Shown here: piece by piece, positions 1-9,472 of the stretch
How positions within the stretch are numbered: position 1 is the first letter of the stretch
How the letters are laid out: every line of letters starts with the position of its first letter
Origin: Thalassiosira profunda
Taxonomy: Eukaryota; Bacillariophyta; Thalassiosirophyceae; Thalassiosirales; Thalassiosiraceae
Assembly (NCBI GenBank): GCA_036939355.1
Contig: JALLAP010000144.1
Coordinates: 1-18,088, forward strand
Direction: 5' to 3'
Length of the DNA: 18,088 bases
Position numbers and translations under genes: made by a program
The notes under the pieces: model-generated
The model's database searches: none
The model's input: the letters and a program-made list of their open reading frames with translations, nothing else
What the model was told of the DNA's origin: nothing

Positions 1-462
1 GCAGTTCGGCGCCGCTAATTTTTATTCGCGGATACGCGGGCGTGGTTGGATGTTGATTGTCGCTGCGAGCAATGACAACTACGCGCACTTCGCGATACCG
101 CCGACTGCGGAGGGGTCGGACAATTAATTATGAGGCGGCCGAGCGGGAGCAGGGCCGAGTGCAGCGGCGGTCGGTTACCGGCCCCTCGCGTTGGCGTGCC
201 GTTCCCCTTTTGATTGTCGGCTCGCGTTTGCTCCTTTTTGCTCCTCAAGCGATTTTGAGCCAGGCGCCGTTTAGCTACAATAGCTTACGTACAATCGTAG
301 GTATGTAGCCCGCCTCCAAAGTCGCCCGTCTCGCCCGCGCCCCACACCTACCCCCGCCCCCCGCCCGTAGCCGCCTCCCCGGCTCGGCCACAGCTGCCCG
401 TGGTTGGCTGCCCCACGCGTCCGTGTCACCTGGCGGTCCGCGGCGGCCTTCCGGAACCAAAC
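1..462. promoter_or_regulatory. 5' flank of the SET-domain gene; no gene seen
   Basis: No open frame here has a credible ATG start plus protein-like composition. The frames present are short and arginine/proline-rich, and several begin at TTG or GTG. Bases 309-385 are strongly C-rich on the plus strand. The stretch presumably holds the promoter and 5' UTR of the gene starting at 463, but I see no clear TATA box. A minimal ATG-TAG sits at 303-308 and could act as a tiny upstream ORF if it is transcribed. Confidence 0.5.
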
Positions 463-3400
463 ATGGCGAGGAGGAAGGGCCATGTTGGGGGGCAAACGCG
501 ACGAATCCGGCCGAAGGCGAAGGAAAATCTCAGCCACGCCGCCTCGCCCACCCAAAACAATGCATGTAAATACAAGCCCTTCCTCGCGGGCGTCATTTTT
601 GCAATCCTCGCCGTCGTCGTTGCTTTCTGCGCGGCGTCGAGCGGCAGCCCGCGGCCATCGTCGTCGTCAATTCAAACGGACAACCGCCAACGAAGGGATG
701 CCTTCCTGCAATGGTTCGTCGACAACGGCGGGGCGTTTTATCCCATCGACACGGGCGATGGCAAGTTGGCAAACGTGACAATCGAGGAATTTGACGAGTA
801 CGGCGGCTGGGGGCTAGCATTGCCAGTGCCTCCAGCATCTTCTAAGCCATACGAATGCAAATCTGTCAGCGAAGAGGGAAACGGGCAATGCCTGCCAAGG
901 GACGACAATCCAACACCAGTGATTCGACACCTCGACCCTTTGTTCACGGTGCCCTCCTCCATCATCATCTCCGTCGAATCCATCATGGAAACGTACGCCA
1001 ACAGCGACAGCCCGCTCTTCCTCTCTACCTTCTATCCCGACGTGAACAACGTTCTCACAAATTACTTCCCCCACGGAACGGGGCTGGCGAAGTGGGGGAT
1101 GGGATTGCCGGAGCAAGATGCGGTAGTCGCTCTCTATTTGATGGCGGAAGAGTGCCAGCATCGGCATCCTGAACTGTTTGCAACGGAAGACAGCCGGTGG
1201 GGACCGTACCTCGACGTATTGCCGCAATCCACGGTGCCCCGATTGGACACGTTCGGCGACGAGGAGTACGCGGCATTGCAGGACGAGGGCCTCGAGCGGA
1301 CGGGGAGGCATTCGAGGAGGTTACTGGAGCAGATGCATTCGCGCGGCGCCAATGGCGCCTCGCTGCAGTCGGTGGTGCGGGAGATGATTCGCAAGAAAAT
1401 GCCGACTTCGGCGGCGTCGATTCCGCAATCCTGCCTGAGCTTCGAGGCGTTCCACCGATTCGTGGCCATCGTATCCTCCCGCGCCATGGTGCTCAGAGGA
1501 ACGAAACAGTGAGTATGCCCACCACAGAGTTCTTGTCGAGCTCAAAACGCAGATCGTTCTCAATCGTTCATCATTGCACGCACAGTCTAACTCCGCTGGC
1601 CGAGATGATCAACTACGCGCCAAAGGAGGGAAGCCAGGATTGGATCCGGGCTCCCTTCGACCTATACCACGCACTCTCGGACGACGGATCCATCACCGTG
1701 CGTTCGGACAGGGACATTTTCCTGCCCACCAAACTGGATGGCGAGCACGACGTGCAGATATTCGAGGATTACGGCCCGGTGGACAGCTCGCTCTTCCTCG
1801 AAGCCCACGGCTTCGTCCCACACGAGAATCCCAACAATTGCGCCACCATTTCGGGATCGCTCTTCCTTCGTCGCAATGTTGCAAGCGGGAGGCACGACGA
1901 GAACGCGGGGTTGGTGTTGCGGGCGTTGAAGGCGTTGCGGCTGATCCATCCTGATGTGAGGTCGTTCGAGGCGCTGGAAGATGTGTGCGTCCGAGCGGAT
2001 TTGTCGTTGGTGGACGACGGCAATACTGTGGGGCGACGGCCGGCGTCCGACTCCATTGCGATCGCTTCTCTTCTGCTTGGAGATGGCAAGAACCTGGCTT
2101 GGGACCAAATCGAGGCGGATCACGGAGACACATTTGCCTCGCTGAAGGACAAATGTGCTGCTGCAATTCACTTGAGAGACGCAGAGCTGCTGGAAATACG
2201 ATGTGCGAGGTACCCTGGAAGCAAAGCCGTTGTCAAGCAGGCACTGCGCACAGCCGCTGGACGTGGCATTGCAAGTTTCGAAGCCAATGGGGATTCCGAG
2301 GAGAATCTACAGCTGCAACCCCAGAAGGCAGAGGCCGAAGGCAGGCATTCATTGGCGTTGGCCCTCCGGTTTCGAGTGCAGGAGAGAAAGATTCTGTTGC
2401 AGATTGCCAATGCATCTGGCGAGCTAGTCCTGGGAAGTGAGAATGCTGCCACTGCTCAAGCAACAACAACGACTGAAGGTCTCCAAGACAAACTGAATGC
2501 TTTCACGTCCTTTGTCGAATCGTTGGAGCTGCCGCTGAACAAGATCGAGCCCAAACTGACCGGCGATGGAATGAGAGTTGGTGCATTCGCTACGGAGGAT
2601 CTCGAGGTTGACGATGCATACATTTCGTTGGGCGCCAGCTCTGTCATTGATGTATCATCTGCACTGGCAGGATTGGAGGACGATTCGAATTTGGCAGCGT
2701 TGCTCAAGAAGCATTCGAGCTCAGAGAATGGGCAGAATGATTGCTTCGATGCACTGCTCCTGTACCTTCTCCACGAACGCTTCGTCCTCAGAGAGCAGAG
2801 TCGCTGGTGGGCATACTTGGCGTTGCTTCCGTCGGTTGAGGAAGTGCGAGAGTACCACCCACTCTTCATTCCGGAAGAGGAGATCGACAGACACCTGGCA
2901 GGCTCCGACGTTCGTCGGTTTGTCTCGCGGTACCAACAGCGCGCAGCTGACAGACACCAAATGCTGGCCTCGGATCTGGATGCCAATTTAGTCCTAGGCA
3001 GCGACATTCTTTTGGATCGCAACAAAGTGTTGTGGGCCACAACCATCCTAGACTCTCGTTCGATTTGGTGGGATGGGATGCGGCATCTATCGCCGTTGCT
3101 GGACTTGGTCAACGCTGATAGCATTGGACGTGCGCATGCAACAACGGTGGAGGATTCCGAGGATGGAAGGCCTAGCGTGGCCGTGACCAGGGCCAGCCGC
3201 TGCGTTCAGAAAGGCGAACAACTCTTCGAGAATTACTCACAGCCCAACCATTTGTTGTTTTCGTTCCACGGCTTTCTCCTCGAGGACAACCCCAACGCCT
3301 GCGCCCTGTTGGGTGGCCTTTCCATTGACAGTAACGATCCCGGGGCGAGATTTGCGCGCCAGCGATCCGCATCGCACACGTTTTGCATCAAAGGTGAGGA

Positions 3401-3668
3401 TTCTCTCGAAGAGCTTGCACACTTCCTTCGAATGAAACACGACCTCTCTCGGGACAACTCTTCGGGCTTGGCAATCGACGACGAAGTGCGTCCCCATTTG
3501 ATTCAACTGATGGAGGAGAGAATCGCCCGCCTGACTGAGGCGATGGATACTGCGACTATCGATGTGGCAACAGCTTCGTCCCGGGTGCGGTTCATGAGGC
3601 AGATGGTGCAGAATGATCTGATGCATTTTCAGCATGCGTTGGCGAAGTTGAAGCCTGCCGCCGCATGA
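463..3668 (+). CDS. Membrane-anchored protein with tandem SET domains (Rubisco LSMT/SETD3-like)
   Basis: Exons 463-1508 and 1586-3668 give 1042 residues. The start is the ATG at 463, in good context (A at -3, G at +4); the frame extends upstream only to a GTG. Residues 40-59 are hydrophobic after a basic N-terminus, suggesting a type II signal anchor. SET 1 spans about 110-430: GWGLALPVP at the GxG-type start, LTPLAEMINY at 350-359 (family norm PLADxxNH) and EDYG at 409-412 with the expected catalytic-type Tyr. A helical Rubisco-LSMT substrate-binding-like region follows. SET 2 spans about 660-930: GMRVGAFATEDLEV near 677, LLDLVNADS near 854-861 and ENYSQPNH near 897, followed by a second helical region. 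The family methylates lysine or histidine side chains of non-histone proteins. Both copies lack the His of the NH pair (Tyr in the first, Ala in the second), so activity is uncertain. Family assignment is firm; substrate is unknown. Confidence 0.87.
1509..1585 (+). other. Intron of the SET gene (77 nt)
   Basis: The donor is GTGAGT and the acceptor is CACAG. Exon 1 ends after two bases of a codon (CA) and exon 2 supplies T, giving His. The join restores the SET-family block with PLAEMIN, which neither open frame contains by itself with a correct upstream half. Without splicing, exon 1 meets a TGA at 1510. Confidence 0.9.
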
Positions 3669-3790
3669 GACCTTCTCAAAATGGCAAAGGATCAGTGACA
3701 CCGCCGCTGCTGTTTCAAGCAATACAAATCTATTGAACTCTATGCTAGCTTCTATTATGATCCAATCCCTCCTCTCACTCACACTCCCTG
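3669..3790. other. Convergent 3' gap (122 bp) between the SET and TauE/SafE genes
   Basis: It contains only the 3' ends of two convergent genes. I see no canonical AATAAA on either strand and no gene. The transcripts probably overlap or end very close together. Confidence 0.6.
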
Positions 3791-5828
3791 TCAATACGGA
3801 AACAGGTCCTCGGCCCCGAGCAGTCGAGCGGCCGGGCACTTGTCTTCCTCGGCCGTCACCGAGCAGAACGGCTGGAAGCCTTCTACGCACCAGTCGACCT
3901 TGGCCAGGCTCATGAGGAGAATGATGATGCAACCGATAGTTGCAAGCCCAATGATGGTTGCTAGGATCAAAACGAGGATCGATCCCATGCCCGTTCTCTT
4001 CACGTAGGCATCAATCTTCGTCTTTCCAAGGTACGCCCCGACCAAGCAAACGCAGAAGAAATAGAGCGCATACTCCCAAGGGACAAGTCCCGACATGACG
4101 AACATGATGGCGACAGAGCTGCTCGTTAGCAGAATCATCGTCGCCGTCGTGGCCGTAGATACGCGGGGATTGATTCCCATCACCAACATTAGTGGGCCGA
4201 GAACCATTCCGCCACCTATTCCAATGAGTCCGGCAACGATGCCCGCAATGAAGGTGAAGAAGGAGTAGAACCGCAGCTTCTGGGCGTCCCACAGCACGTC
4301 GCTCTCATTGAATGGATAGTTCACGGCGAGGCGGGCCTGTGTGGCTTTCACGTTCTTGAATCCAAAGACAGCAGCGAAGCCTAGCGTCCAAAGGAATTGC
4401 GCAGCGACCAGAAGGTAGAACCCGGCGTCCTCGCAGGTGATTCCTATGACGCTGTCGACGCCCTTTCCGCCTTTGAGGAAGGTGATGACGGTGAGCCCCA
4501 TCCAAAGCAGTCCGAGGTATGCAATCTTCTCCTTTGGATACTGTCGTGCGTCCTCTGCTAGGTATTGGCGGCGCAACTCCAGCTCCTTGGGATCGTCTGG
4601 CTTTGCGTCGCTCCTCGATTCTGTAGGATTCGGCGGCGCCATTTCCATGAGTTCAATCTCCCCAACGCCACCTCCACTCCCATTGCCACTGACATGCGAC
4701 GACGCCTTCTTTGCAGCCGCCTCGGCCCTCTGCGTCTCGTGCACGCTCAGCCGATTCATCTCCGCCCGCACCTCCTTGTCTTTCTTGTACTGCGCTCCGA
4801 ATTTCTTGAACGTCTTGTACGACGTGAAGCCCAGGACTACCGCCGCGAAGCTGAGAAACAGCCAATTGGGGAAAACCCGCTGGATCATCACGCCCAGCAC
4901 CGCGCCCGCCATTTCCATCGGTGCCAAAAAGAGCGCCATGTTGTAGTCGATGACGGGACGCGTGTAAAATCGCCGCCCCCCATCCCCGCCACTGAGATAC
5001 TGCTGTCGATCCGCCTCGATCTCCATTGGCCCCTTCCCCTTCTCGTAGCTCTCAATCTTCCCGGGGTGGTCCTCCAGCGGCATTCCTTTCGTATCGCGAA
5101 TGTGACTGTCGGGATGGCGCCGTCGAATGTTCACCAGGATACCGCCGAGCGACGCGCCGAAAATGGACGCCTGGGACAATCCTGATGCGGGCTTGGGGGG
5201 GAAGCGGAGAAGGAGGATTCCGAGAGGAACGTAGATACCCCCGCCGCCAACGCCGCAGGCTGTGGCGATTCCGGCCGTCAGGAACCAGACGATGGTGCCG
5301 ACGCTGCCCGGGTTTCGGATATGTTGTGTGCACATATCATGTGAGCAAAATGAATGATACAAGGCAATAATTGGCAATACTTGCAGACGCTTCCCAACTG
5401 GCCGGAGTATCAAAGAACACACGCATTCACATCAGCACTCACATGTCATGCCAAAGAAAAGGATAGTGGTTCTCGCTATCGCCATTCTCAGCGTTCGTAT
5501 TGAACAGCTTTCTGTCATAACACAGTCCGTACTGATAATCCGTGAACAAGTAGCCGTCGCAGTCCATGCAATCGCCGACACTGATTCCGCCGCAGTTCGG
5601 ACAGCTGAAGGAGGCCCCGCCCTCGGCGCATTTCGATTCCGCCGAGGCCACGCCCAACAGGGCGGCGAAGAGGATTCCGGCGACGGTCCAAAAGGCGACG
5701 TCGGATCGGAGGCGGCGCAAAGGGGAGATCAGGTGGCCCCTTGGGGGCGCCATGGCGTCGAAGGCGAGGATGTAGTCGGAGTGGGGTTCGGGATGCGGCT
5801 CGTCCGAATTTGTGCGGCGGGGGTGCAT
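3791..5828 (-). CDS. TauE/SafE family membrane transporter with Cys-rich N-terminal extension
   Basis: Exons 5443-5828 and 3791-5303 on the minus strand give 632 residues from the ATG at 5828. Residues 44-63 form a hydrophobic anchor or signal segment. Residues 67-103 hold seven cysteines in a compact pattern (SCPNCGG, DCMDCDG), probably facing the lumen or outside. The transporter follows from residue 130. It has the glycine signature of each half, GVGGGG at 146-151 and GIGGG at 490-494, each inside a membrane helix. The second half continues with GPLMLVMGINPRVSTATTATM. The halves are separated by a charged loop, about 292-389. The family moves sulfite, organosulfonates or related anions across membranes. 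The substrate and host membrane cannot be read from sequence. The short C-terminal tail after about 596 has three Cys. The gene is divergent from the Trp-acidic protein gene. Confidence 0.88.
5304..5442 (-). other. Intron of the TauE/SafE gene (139 nt)
   Basis: On the minus strand the donor is GTGAGT at 5442 and the acceptor is GGGCAG ending at 5304. The split codon AT+C codes Ile, giving ...FLWHD-I-VGTIVWFL, which runs into the first transporter helix. Without splicing the exon 1 frame ends at a TGA directly after the donor. Confidence 0.88.
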
Positions 5829-6197
5829 CGTTTTGCGTGCAGCCGCAGCGGAGAAATTGGCCGTCGAGTCGACCAGCCCCTGAGGTTATTTGTGCGCCAT
5901 TGCTCCCGGGAGTTCAGCGGCTTGACACCGGCTCATCCCCGTCGTCTCGGCGATTTGCTTCGGGTTCGGAGTTTCACTGTTCCCGATCCGAGCGAGTGTT
6001 GCAAAAGCAGCAGGCAAAAGAACTAACCGAGACAACCTTCACGCGAAGAAACTAAAAATTGGTCTGGCCGCCTCTCCTCGCCCCCCAGAAGTAAGCAAGC
6101 AAGCCTTTAAGCTTTTAGCTACCTAAGCAAGCTCAAAGCAACGTGTGGGAGGGGACGACCAGCCTGCAGCCGCGGCGGTAAGAGGACCGGGGGGAGG
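5829..6197. promoter_or_regulatory. Divergent promoter region (369 bp)
   Basis: This gap lies between two divergent starts, so it should hold both promoters. It changes from GC-rich to AT-richer around 6030-6130, where a CAAG repeat sits about 100 bp before the ATG at 6198. No convincing TATA box was seen and no gene fits. Confidence 0.6.
6092..6132. repeat. CAAG short tandem repeat in 5' flank
   Basis: TAAGCAAGCAAGC at 6092-6104 is followed by another AAGCAAGC at 6125-6132. The same repeat occurs at 12602-12614 in the next divergent gap. It may lie in the 5' UTR or core promoter of the plus-strand gene. It could equally be chance microsatellite sequence. Confidence 0.55.
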
Positions 6198-9100
6198 ATG
6201 TCCGGGTGGGACACCGACGACGACCTCCTCGACGCCGTGCTGGACGGCAACGGCGGCGATGACAACTCGGCCGGGGCAGATGCAAGTTTCGACGCCGGCA
6301 TTGCAACGGATGAAATGGACGGTGCAGGCGAAGAAGAAGATTTGGGTTTGGGCGAGGCGGACGGGTGGGGCGACGGCGACCTCGACCTCGACTTGACGTC
6401 GGAGGGGAGCGACGAGATCCCTGCCGCCGCGGCGACAAATGAATCGACCGCGCCGCCTCCGCCAGCTCGCGAAAAAAGTGCACCCCCACCGCCACCAGCT
6501 GCAGCCAAGCAGCCCCCTCCGCCCCCCGCGGCTGCCGCCGCCTCGCCCCCGAAATCGCTCGTGGCCATGCTGTCCGAGCACGAGCGAATGATGGACCGCG
6601 AGATCTCCTCTATCCACGCCGACGCCAAGGGGGGCGCGGCGGTCATAAATGAGAGCGACGACCCGGACGGGCAGGACGCGTGGGACTTCGAGGACGACGA
6701 GGACATTTTCAACGAGGGGAACGAGGGGCTGGATGAGGTGGGGGGAATGGGGGGTTTGGATGCAGGGGAGCCCGAGCAGCAAGGGTTGACCGAGAATCCA
6801 TTTTTGCGAGAGGAACCCGATGCGAACGAGATGCCCGTGCAACTGCCATCCGCTACCGCAAACGATGAACACGAGGCCGCATACGACGTCGAGGATGCCG
6901 GGGACGGCTGGTCCGACGACGACTTTTTCGAGGACGAGGCCCTGCAGGCATCGTCGGTGCCCCCACCACCGCCGCAGCCGGCACCAGTGCCGCCCCCGCC
7001 CACTCCCCAGCCGCACGCTCCCGCGGCGGTGACCGCCATGTCCCCGCCCATTGCCCAGCGGACGAGGGCGCAGCGGGCGCAATTGCAGACTCCGTCGCAG
7101 GCGAGGGCGCCGTCGCCGGTGCCACCCTTGCCGGCCGCGCTCAATTCCTCTCAGAGGAGGATCCAGCAGATGCTCTCTTCGTACGTGGCATCGTTGCACG
7201 ATGCCGATTTTTTGGGGAGGCTGCACCAAAAGCTGCAGCGGCACCAGACCGCCGCCTCTGGAGCTCACGGGGACAATGGCGAGCAGGCCAACAGTGCCGC
7301 GATGGATCTCAAAACGTACTACGCCGCGCGTCCCGGACTGCGCAAGTACACGTTGGGCGTGGAGATGGACCGGATGGACTACGCGCTGGTCCTCGCCAAC
7401 GGCCGGCGCACGGACGACAAGGACGTGATACGGAGCTACTTTGGCGTGGGCGAGGATGGGGAGCGGATGCACCCAGTGGGAGAAGAGGAGGCGGCCACCA
7501 CGGAAGAGCTGTTGGTGCGATCGGCGAACCAGTCGTTGCTGGCCGATATGCTGGTATCTCTCACCGGCGCCGAAGACGACTTGCCGACGAATGGGTTGTC
7601 GGAGGACGATTTCTTCGATGGTGGCACGGACGATGCGGAATACAAGGAGAGGAAGGTGCAGACTACGGGGCTGATACTGTCCGGACCCACGCTGTGCATG
7701 ACGTCCGTGGCGGAAGCGTGCAATTTCATCTTGGACCTGCAGAGCGAGAAGGTCGAGGCGGTGTGCGACCTGGCCATCAGCGTGCCGTTTCACGGAGACG
7801 CCAGCGCCGTTCGGCCAAGCAATGGTGGGGAGAATGTGGTGCAGGACGGAAGGCTTCTCCTTGCACGCGCCAGGGTATCGGTGCGCTTCCGCCCCGGAGG
7901 GGAAGGAGGGGACCACAACGACGAGCCCACGGTGCAGTACGCCGTGCAGTCTGTCCACCCACTCCACGCACCAGACTCGACGCTGCTCGCGCAGGCGGCC
8001 ATTTCATTGGCGCACGACCAGGAGGACCCGTTCTTCCACGACGAATACGCCATTACTGAGGACGAGGCCGCCGACGCCCGCGATCAATTCTTGCTGAGCC
8101 ACCACCTCCTCTCGGATTCCGGCCTGATTGCGGTGTCGGACCACATTGACAAATTGCGAGAGGCAGCGGAGGCAGGGTCCACCGGCTTTCGCTCGGCGCT
8201 GCAGCAGCTCGATGGGGTGACCAATGTCTCGGGAAAGCTTCAATTTCTGAAGGAGACGGCCGGAGGACGGGGCGGATCAGGATTGGGAGGATTTGGCCTG
8301 GCTTTGCCGAGCGTGGAGGAGATCGAGGCTGCAGAAAGAGAGGCAATGGCTGGCGCGCACGTGTCCCCTCCGCCCAATGCAAAGTTTCGTTTTCCGCGCC
8401 CAGAAGGACATGTGGAGGGTCGCCCTCCTCCGCCTCCGCCCCTTCCAGTATCACAGCAGGGAGAATCAGAGGCATCCCGACCAAGACCTCTGATCGGTGG
8501 ACTCTTCATGTCGGGCCTATCTCGCATTGCCGCTGCCGCCACGCAGCCAGAAACAGCAACTGGATGGGAAGGAGGCGGAGGAACTGGATTGACTCCACCC
8601 AGCTCTCCTCCTGGTGCTTGCAACACCGACCTCAGTGGGGGCGAGCGCCCTGTCTTTTATCGAAGGGACGAAGACATCGCGGCGGAACCACCACGAGATG
8701 AACCGCATGCCCCGGCTGCTGCCCAGCCGCAGATGGATCACTTGAAGTACTCGACTGTGATGTCTCCGTCGCCCAACAAGATCGGAGTGTCTCCCAGAAA
8801 GATCTTTGTTGAGCAGGAGGACGTCCTGGAGGAATCGCAAGATGCGGGGTGGTCGGACGATGAGTTTGACTTTGGGGACGAGTCCGGTCAGATAGAGAAC
8901 GACAAGGGAGGTGAATGCAGCAAGGATGCAAAGATGGACAGTGCAGGCGTGCCCCATTCGCCTCACAATAGGTCAGTACAAGTAGGAGCAGACAGTGGAA
9001 CACTTGAGCCTATCGAGAGTGTCGGCCAGAGTCCTGCTCCCCGGCAGATCGCGAAGAGCAGCTCTATTGCCATTCCGCCACCAGCATTGTCGCCCCAACG

Positions 9101-9290
9101 CCCACAGACCACTCAACCCATGCGCACCTTCGAAGAAGAGTTCGTCCTGGTACTCAAAGAGAAGATCGAATCGGAGACGAAGGAGATGGAGGAGACGGGG
9201 AGGATGAAGCGGTGGACGCCCATACGCGATGATCCACAAATGCGGAGACGGCTTATGGATGTCATGGTCGCGCAGATCAACAGCAACTGA
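6198..9290 (+). CDS. Proline-rich protein with repeated Trp-acidic motifs; family not recognised
   Basis: A single exon codes 1030 residues from the ATG at 6198 (A at -3). I do not recognise the family. The N-terminus is acidic and disordered, with Trp set in acidic/hydrophobic clusters: W4 (GWDTDDDLLD), W57 (GWGDGDLDLDL), W162 (AWDFEDDEDIF) and W238 (GWSDDDFFEDE). A fifth, W885 (GWSDDEFDFGDE), lies near the C-terminus. Proline runs occur at about 86-118, 255-275 and again around 740-750. The ordered core is roughly 317-700 and contains a segment YYAARPGLRKYTLGVEMDRM. A charged helical tail ends the protein. Short Trp- or Phe-acidic peptides of this kind are known docking sites for coat and adaptor proteins such as COPI delta subunit and AP/GGA ear domains. 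A trafficking role is therefore possible, but this is inference from motif shape only. No membrane segment or signal peptide was seen. Confidence 0.85.
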   Translation: MSGWDTDDDLLDAVLDGNGGDDNSAGADASFDAGIATDEMDGAGEEEDLGLGEADGWGDGDLDLDLTSEGSDEIPAAAATNESTAPPPPAREKSAPPPPPAAAKQPPPPPAAAAASPPKSLVAMLSEHERMMDREISSIHADAKGGAAVINESDDPDGQDAWDFEDDEDIFNEGNEGLDEVGGMGGLDAGEPEQQGLTENPFLREEPDANEMPVQLPSATANDEHEAAYDVEDAGDGWSDDDFFEDEALQASSVPPPPPQPAPVPPPPTPQPHAPAAVTAMSPPIAQRTRAQRAQLQTPSQARAPSPVPPLPAALNSSQRRIQQMLSSYVASLHDADFLGRLHQKLQRHQTAASGAHGDNGEQANSAAMDLKTYYAARPGLRKYTLGVEMDRMDYALVLANGRRTDDKDVIRSYFGVGEDGERMHPVGEEEAATTEELLVRSANQSLLADMLVSLTGAEDDLPTNGLSEDDFFDGGTDDAEYKERKVQTTGLILSGPTLCMTSVAEACNFILDLQSEKVEAVCDLAISVPFHGDASAVRPSNGGENVVQDGRLLLARARVSVRFRPGGEGGDHNDEPTVQYAVQSVHPLHAPDSTLLAQAAISLAHDQEDPFFHDEYAITEDEAADARDQFLLSHHLLSDSGLIAVSDHIDKLREAAEAGSTGFRSALQQLDGVTNVSGKLQFLKETAGGRGGSGLGGFGLALPSVEEIEAAEREAMAGAHVSPPPNAKFRFPRPEGHVEGRPPPPPPLPVSQQGESEASRPRPLIGGLFMSGLSRIAAAATQPETATGWEGGGGTGLTPPSSPPGACNTDLSGGERPVFYRRDEDIAAEPPRDEPHAPAAAQPQMDHLKYSTVMSPSPNKIGVSPRKIFVEQEDVLEESQDAGWSDDEFDFGDESGQIENDKGGECSKDAKMDSAGVPHSPHNRSVQVGADSGTLEPIESVGQSPAPRQIAKSSSIAIPPPALSPQRPQTTQPMRTFEEEFVLVLKEKIESETKEMEETGRMKRWTPIRDDPQMRRRLMDVMVAQINSN

Positions 9291-9472
9291 TCTGCCCAGT
9301 GAAGAGTAAAGGATAACCCAACTACTTGTCATGTGTGTTTCTATTCTCATGTGTTGATTCATTGCCCCGTGTGTTGTTTGTTGCCCCTGGCCCCCGACCT
9401 GTGCGAAATTCGCTTGTACTGCTCTGATACTGAGTTCTTGTGTGAGTGCATGTCCCCGCCCTTCGCTCAGAC
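9291..9472. other. Convergent 3' gap (182 bp)
   Basis: It lies between the stop of the Trp-acidic gene and the last exon of the minus-strand zinc-motif gene. No gene or structured RNA was recognised. A plus-strand frame at 9333-9524 is Cys/Phe-rich, unlike its neighbours, and overlaps the true minus-strand last exon. Confidence 0.55.

Noticed and set aside
400..462. Longer N-terminus for the SET protein from 400
   Set aside because: The codon at 400 is GTG, not a normal eukaryotic start; the ATG at 463 has strong context.
6123..7967. Minus-strand open frame of 614 codons, and a 341-codon frame at 6119-7144
   Set aside because: Composition is an antisense image of the GC-rich plus-strand gene (Ser/Ala/Gly/Arg/His runs), with no domain pattern. 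The plus frame has a good ATG and runs much longer.
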